Source: Colletes latitarsis
Lineage: Eukaryota > Arthropoda > Insecta > Hymenoptera > Colletidae
NCBI RefSeq assembly: GCF_051014445.1
Contig: NC_135146.1
Span: 4,154,001-4,218,000, forward strand
DNA length: 64,000 nucleotides
Direction of reading: 5' to 3'
Positions within the stretch are counted from its first letter, which is position 1; every line of letters begins with the position of its first letter. The notes below the pieces were generated by a model, which saw only the letters and a list, made by a program, of their open reading frames with translations, made no database searches and was not told where the DNA came from. This document shows, piece by piece, positions 57,901 to 64,000 of the stretch. Both the position numbers and the translations under genes were made by a program.

Positions 57901-60780
57901 TAGGTCTAGTATTTGCCATCATCTGGCTCATACTTTTGCATTTTTCGCATACATGTTGGCCAGAGCCGGGGCGTTTTCTGGTTTGGATCACGTAGTAATG
58001 CGGTACCAGACTGCCACATGAGTTAAACCTGGATTCAATCTATATTTTAGAGGATAACACTGGTTAGGACAGGGTTAGGTCTGGTATTTGCCATCATCTG
58101 GCTCATACTTTCGCATTTTTCGCGTACTTGATGGCCAGATCCTGGGCGTTTTCTGGTTTGAATCACTTAGTAATGTGGTACCACACTGCCACATGAGTTA
58201 AACCTGGATTCAATCTATATTTTAGAGGATAACACCGGTTAGGTCAGGGTTAGGTCTGGTATTTGCCATCGTCTGGCCCATACTTTCGCCCTTTGCACCT
58301 ACTTGTTGGCCAGATCCTGGGCGTTTTCTGGGTTGGATCACTTAGTAATGTGGTACCACACTGAAACAGTGGGTTAAACCAGGATTCAATCTATATTTTA
58401 GAGGATAACACCGGTTAGGTCAGGGCTAGGTCTGGTATTTGCCATCATCTGGCTCATACTTTCGCCATTTGCACCTACTTGTTGGCCAGATCCTGGGCGT
58501 TTTCTGGGTTGGATCACTTAGTAATGTGGTAGCACACTGAAACAGTGGGTTAAACCAGGATTCAATCTATATTTTAGAGGATAACACCGGTTAGGTCTTG
58601 GTTAGGTCTAGTATTTGCCATCATCTGGCTCATACTTTTGCATTTTTCGCATACATGTTGGCCAGAGCCGGGGCGTTTTCTGGTTTGGATCACGTAGTAA
58701 TGCGGTACCAGACTGCCACATGAGTTAAACCTGGATTCAATCTATATTTTAGAGGATAACACTGGTTAGGACAGGGTTAGGTCTGGTATTTGCCATCATC
58801 TGGCTCATACTTTCGCATTTTTCGCGTACTTGATGGCCAGATCCTGGGCGTTTTCTGGTTTGAATCACTTAGTAATGTGGTACCACACTGCCACATGAGT
58901 TAAACCTGGATTCAATCTATATTTTAGAGGATAACACCGATTAGGTCAGGGTTAGGTCTGGTATTTGCCATCGTCTGGCCCATAATTTCGCCCTTTGCAC
59001 CTACTTGTTGGCCAGATCCTGGGCGTTTTCTGGGTTGGATCACTTAGTAATGTGGTACCACACTGAAACAGTGGGTTAAACCAGGATTCAATCTATATTT
59101 TAGAGGATAACACCGGTTAGGTCAGGGCTAGGTCTGGTATTTGCCATCATCTGGCTCATACTTTCGCCATTTGCACCTACTTGTTGGCCAGATCCGGGGC
59201 GTTTTCTGGTTTGAATCACTTAGTAATGTGGTACCACACTGCCGCATGAGTTAAACCTGGATTCAATCTATATTTTAGAGGATAACACCGGTTAGGTCAG
59301 GGTTAGGTCTGGTATTTGCCATCGTCTGGCCCATACTTTCGCCCTTTGCACCTACTTGTTGGCCAGATCCTGGGCGTTTTCTGGTTTGGGTCGCGTAGTT
59401 ATGTGGTGCCACACTGCAGCAGTGTGTTAAACCTGAGTTCAATCTATATTTTAGAGGATAACACCGGTTAGGTCAGGATTAGGTCTGGTATTTGCCATCA
59501 TCTGGCTCATACTTTCGCCCTTTGCACCTACTTGTTGGCCAGATCCTGGGCGTTTTCTGGTTTTGATCACGTTGTAATGTGACACCACACTGAAACAGTG
59601 AGTTAAACCTGGATTCAATCTATATTTTAGGGGTTAACACCGGCTAGGTCAGGGTTAGGTCTGGTATTTGCCATCATCTGGCCCATACTTTCGCATTTTT
59701 CGCATAGTTGTTGGCCAGATCCTGGGCGATTTCTGGTTTGCATCACGTAGTAATGGGGTACCACACTGATACAGTGAGTTAAACCTGGATTCGATCTATA
59801 TATTAGAGGGTAACACCGGTTAGGTTTGGGTTAGGTCTGTTATTTGCCATCATCTAGCTCATACTTTCGCCCCTTGCACCTACTTGTTGGCCAGATCCTG
59901 GGCGTTTTCTGGTTTGCATCACGTAGTAATGGGGTACCACACTGATACAGTGAGTTGAACCTGGATTCGATCTATATATTAGAGGGTAACACCGGTTAGG
60001 TTTGTGTTAGGTCTGGTATTTGCCACCATCTGGCTCATGCTTTCGCATTTTTCGCATACTTGTTGGCCAGATTCTGGGCGTTTTCTGGTTGGGATCGCGC
60101 AGTAATGTGGTACCACACTGAAACAGTGAGTTATTCCTGGATTCGATCTATATATTAGAGGGTAACACCGGTTAGGTTTGGGCTAGGTCTGGTATTTGCG
60201 ATCATCTGGCTGATACTTTCGCATTTTTCGCACACTTGTTGGCCAGATCCTGGGCGTTTTCTGGTTTGGATCACGTAGTAATGTGGTACCACACTGATAC
60301 AATGAGTTAAACCTGGATTCGATCTATATTTTAGAGGATAACACTGAATAGGTCAGGGTTAGGTCTGGTATTTGCCATAATCTGGCTCATACTTTCGCAT
60401 TTTTCGCATACTTGTTGGCCAGATCCTGGGCGTTTTCTGGTATGGATCACGTAGTAATGTGGTACCATACTGATACAATGAGTTAAGCCTGGATTCGATC
60501 TATATATTAGAGGGTAACACCGGTTAGGTTTGGGTTAGGTCTGGTATTTGCCACCATCTAGCTCATACTTTCGCATTTTTCGCATACTTGTTGGCCAGAT
60601 CCGGGGCGTTTTCTGGTTTGCATCACGTAGTAATGGGGTACCACACTGATACAGTGTGTTAAACCTGGATTCGATCTATATATTAGAGGGTAACACCGGT
60701 TAGGTTTGGGTTAGGTCTGGTATTTGCCATCATCTAGCTCATACTTTCGCATTTTTCGCATACTTGTTGGCCAGATCCTG
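42603..60780. repeat. Higher-order repeat region, about 3.87-kb (22-monomer) unit
   Basis: The rare anchor GCCGTCGTCTGG occurs at 42620, 46489, 50356, 53521 and 57387, giving steps of 3869, 3867, 3165 and 3866 bp (22, 22, 18 and 22 monomers). A second anchor, GGTTGGGATCGCGC, at 44266, 49365, 52706, 56221 and 60087 gives 5099, 3341, 3515 and 3866 bp (29, 19, 20 and 22 monomers). Copies therefore differ by gain or loss of whole monomers. A four-monomer (701-702 bp) pair tagged by GGCCAGAGCCGGGG is nested in several copies (47060/47762, 54092/54794, 57959/58660). Confidence 0.85.
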
Positions 60781-61563
60781 GGCGTTTTCTGGGTTGGATC
60801 TGGTAGTAGTGTGGTACCGCACTGAAGCAGTAAAGTAATCCTGGATTCGATCTATATTTTAGAGGATAACGCCGGTTAGGTCAGGGTTAGGTCTGGTATA
60901 TGCCATCATCTGGCTCATACTTTCGCATTTTTCGCACACTTGTTGGCCAGATCCTGGGCGTTTTCTGGTTTGGATCACGTAGTAATGTGGTACCACACTG
61001 ATACAATGAGTTAAACCTGGATTCGATCTATATTTTAGAGGATAACACTGAATAGGTCAGGGTTAGGTCTGGTATTTGCCATAATCTGGCTCATACTTTC
61101 GCATTTTTCGCACACTTGTTGGCCAGATCCTGGGCGTTTTCTGGTTTGGATCACGTAGTAATGTGGTACCACACTGATACAATGAGTTAAACCTGGATTC
61201 GATCTATATTTTAGAGGATAACACTGAATAGGTCAGGGTTAGGTCTGGTATTTGCCATAATCTGGCTCATACTTTCGCATTTTTCGCATACTTGTTGGCC
61301 AGATCCTGGGCTTCTTCTGGTTTGGGTCACGTAGTAATGTGGTACCACCCTGCAACAGTGAGTTAAACCTGGATTCAATCTATATTTTAGAGGACAACAC
61401 CGGTTAGGTCAGGGTTAGGTCTGGTATTAGCCATCATCAGGCTCATACTTTCGCATTTTTCGCATACTTGTTGGCCAGATCCTGGGCGTTTTCTGGTATG
61501 GATCACGTAGTAATGTGGTACCATACTGATACAATGAGTTAAGCCTGGATTCGATCTATATTT
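60781..61563. repeat. Satellite array, mixed section
   Basis: Monomers here recombine types from the neighbouring blocks: GGGTTGGATCTGGTAGTAG (as at 40573 and 61671) and two successive copies of the monomer with CACTGATACAATGAG and AACACTGAATAGG. It looks like a junction between the higher-order repeat region and the long-range duplicated segment. Confidence 0.75.
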
Positions 61564-64000
61564 TAGAGGATAACGCCGGTTAGATCAGGGTTAGGTCTGG
61601 TATTTGCCATCATCTGGCTCATACTTTCGCATTTTTCGCATACTTGTTGGCCAGATCCTGGGCGTTTTCTGGGTTGGATCTGGTAGTAGTGTGGTACCGC
61701 ACTGAAGCAGTAAAGTAATCCTGGATTCGATCTATATTTTAGAGGATAACGCCGGTTAGGTCAGGGTTAGGTCTGGTATATGCCATCATCTGGCTCATAC
61801 TTTCGCATTTTTCGCATACTTGTTGGCAAGATCCAGGGCGTTTTCTGGGTTGGATCAGGTAGTAGTGTGGTACCGCACTGAAGCAGTGAAGTAATCCTGG
61901 ATTCGATCTATATATTAGAGGGTAATACCGGTTATGTTTGGGTTCAGTCTGGTATTTGCCAAAATCTGGCTCATGCTTTCGAATTTTTCGCATACTTGTT
62001 GGCCAGAACCTGGGCGTTTTCTGGTTTGGATCACGTAGAAGTGTGGCTCCACACTGCATCAGTGACTTAAACCTGGATTCGATCTATATATTAGAGGGTA
62101 ACATCGGTTAGGTTTGGGTTAGGTCTGGTATTTGCCATCATCTGGCTCATACTTTCGCATTTTTCGCATACTTGTTAACCTGATCCTGGGCGTTTTCTGC
62201 TTTGGGTCACGTAGTAATGTGGTACCACACTGAAACCGTGAGTTTATCTTGGATTCAATCTATATATTAGAGGATAACACCGGTTAGGTAAGGGTAAGGT
62301 CTGGTATTTGCCATCATCTGGGTCATACTTTCACATTTTTCGCATACTTGTTGGCCAGATCCGGGGCGTTTTCTGGTTTGGGTTACGTAGTAATGTGGTA
62401 CCACACTGCAACAGTGAGTTAAACCTGGATTCAATCTATATTTTAGAGGATAACACCGGTTAGGTCAGGGTTAGGTCTGGTATTTGCCATCATCTGGCTC
62501 ATACTTTCGCCTTTTTCACTTACTTGTTGGCCTGATCCTGGGCGTTTTCTGGGTTGGATCGCGTCGTAATGTGGTACCACACTGAAACCGTGGGTTAAAC
62601 CAGGATTCAACATATATTTTAGAGAATAACACCGGTTAGGTCAGGGTTAGGTCTGGGATTCGCCATCATCTGGCCCTTACTTTCGCATTTTTCGCATACT
62701 TGTTGGCCAGATCCTGGGCGTTTTCTGGTTTGGGTTACGTAGTAATGTGGTACCACACTGCAACAGTGAGATAAACCTGGATTCAATCTATATTTTAGAG
62801 GATAACACCGGTTAGGTCAGGGTTAGGTCTGGTATTTGCCATCATCTGGCTCATGCTTTCGGATTTTTCGCATACCTGTTGGCCAGATCCTGGGCGTTTT
62901 CTTGTTTGGATCACGTTGGAATGTGGTACTACACTGAAACAGTGAGGTAATCCTGGATTCGATCTATATATTAGAGGGTAACACCGGTTAGGTTTGGGTT
63001 AGGTCTGGTATTTGCCATAATCTGGCTCATACTTTCGCACTTTTCGCATACTTGTTGGCCAGATCCAGGGCGTTTTCTGGGTTGGATCAGGTAGTAGTGT
63101 GCTACCGCACTGATACAGTGAAGTAATCCTGGATTCGATCTATATATTAGAGAATAACTCCGGTTAGGTCAGGCTTAGGTCTGGGATTCGCCATCATCTG
63201 GCCCTTACTTTCGCATTTTTCGCATACTTGTTGGCCAGATCCTGGGCGTTTTCTGGTTTGGGTTACGTAGTAATGTGGTACCACACTGCAACAGTGAGTT
63301 AAACCTGGATTCAATCTATATTTTAGAGGATAACACCGGTTAGCTCAGGGCTAGGTCTGGTATTTGCCATCATCTGGCTCATACTTTCGCCCTTTGCACC
63401 TACTTGTTGGCCAGATCCTGGGCGTTTTCTGGTTTTGATCACGTTGTAATGTGGCACCACACTGAAACAGTGAGTTATACCAGGATTCAATCTATATTTT
63501 AGCGGTTAACACAGGCTAGGTCAGGGTTAGGTCTGGTATTTGCCATCATCTGGCCCATACTTTCGCTTTTTTCGCATACTTATTGGCCAGATCCTGGGCG
63601 TTTTCTGGTTTGGAACACGTAGTAATATGGTACCACACTGAAACAGTGGGTTAAACCAGGATTCAATCTATATTTTAGAGGATAACACCGGTTAGGTCAG
63701 GGTTAGGTCTGGTATTTGCCGTCGTCTGGCCCATACTTTCGCATTCTTCGCATACTTGTTGGCCAGATCCTGGGCGTTTTCTGGTTTGGGTCACGTAGTA
63801 ATGTGGTGCCACACTGCAGCAGTGAGTTAAACCTGAATTCAATCTATATTTTAGAGGATAACACCGGTTAGGTCAGGATTAGGTCTGGTATTTGCCATCA
63901 TCTGGCTCATACTTTCGCCCTTTGCACCTACTTGTTGGCCAGATCCTGGGCGTTTTCTGGTTTTGATCACGTTGTAATGTGACACCACACTGAAACAGTG
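61564..64000. repeat. Satellite segment, copy 2 of a 21,098-bp-spaced duplication (runs off the window)
   Basis: This matches 40466-42902 almost base for base up to the right edge, so the true length of the duplication is not visible. If it continues, the next 18 kb should repeat the higher-order region. The open frame at 61739-62059 is identical to the one at 40641-40961 and is satellite, not a gene. Confidence 0.87.

Noticed and set aside
1..64000. CRISPR-like array because of regular repeats
   Set aside because: The whole unit repeats, with no unique spacers between short conserved repeats; the unit length and the eukaryotic retroelement rule it out.

Overview
This window is eukaryotic repetitive DNA, probably from an insect. 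About 58 of its 64 kb is one tandem satellite with a basic monomer of about 176 bp (roughly 330 monomers, all in the same orientation). A single GC-rich non-LTR retrotransposon of the R1 clade (the group of R1, TRAS and SART) interrupts it. I find no host single-copy gene, tRNA, rRNA, CRISPR array or bacterial-type gene. The insect assignment rests on the retrotransposon clade and on the TTAGG-containing 11-bp motif doublet in nearly every monomer. Motifs such as TTAGGTCTGGG resemble 11-bp telomeric repeats that I recall being reported in some Hymenoptera, so a bee, ant, wasp or sawfly is plausible but unproven.

Layout: 1-11460 is the left satellite arm. 11461-17445 is the retrotransposon on the minus strand: a T tract (its poly(A) tail), a 3' UTR, ORF2 (endonuclease plus reverse transcriptase, broken by one frameshift in a run of six C at 13546-13551), a TAATG stop-start overlap, ORF1 (gag-like, three zinc knuckles) and a 5' UTR. 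A perfect 13-15 bp target-site duplication flanks it. 17446-64000 is the right satellite arm, which shows layered higher-order structure: a 6,256-bp near-identical tandem duplication (about 23782-30037 and 30038-36293), a roughly 3.87-kb (22-monomer) higher-order repeat with copies that differ by whole monomers (about 42.6-60.8 kb), and a segment at 40466-42902 that returns 21,098 bp later at 61564-64000.

How it works together: the element is nearly full length, with an identical target-site duplication, an unbroken 25-nt T tract and only one visible coding lesion, so it looks like a recent insertion. ORF1 would make the RNA-binding particle protein and ORF2 the nicking and reverse-transcribing enzyme, with ORF2 probably translated by termination-reinitiation at UAAUG. 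The satellite evolves by unequal exchange or segmental amplification in whole-monomer steps.

The most unusual observation is that the retrotransposon, coding regions included, is densely packed with perfect or near-perfect short inverted repeats. One is a 16-bp-arm palindrome lying over the reverse transcriptase motif A codons. The satellite monomer has its own recurrent dyads: a TGTGGTACCACA palindrome overlapping a CACTG-N3-CAGTG hairpin. All sequence comparisons here were done by eye; no alignment or folding software was run.
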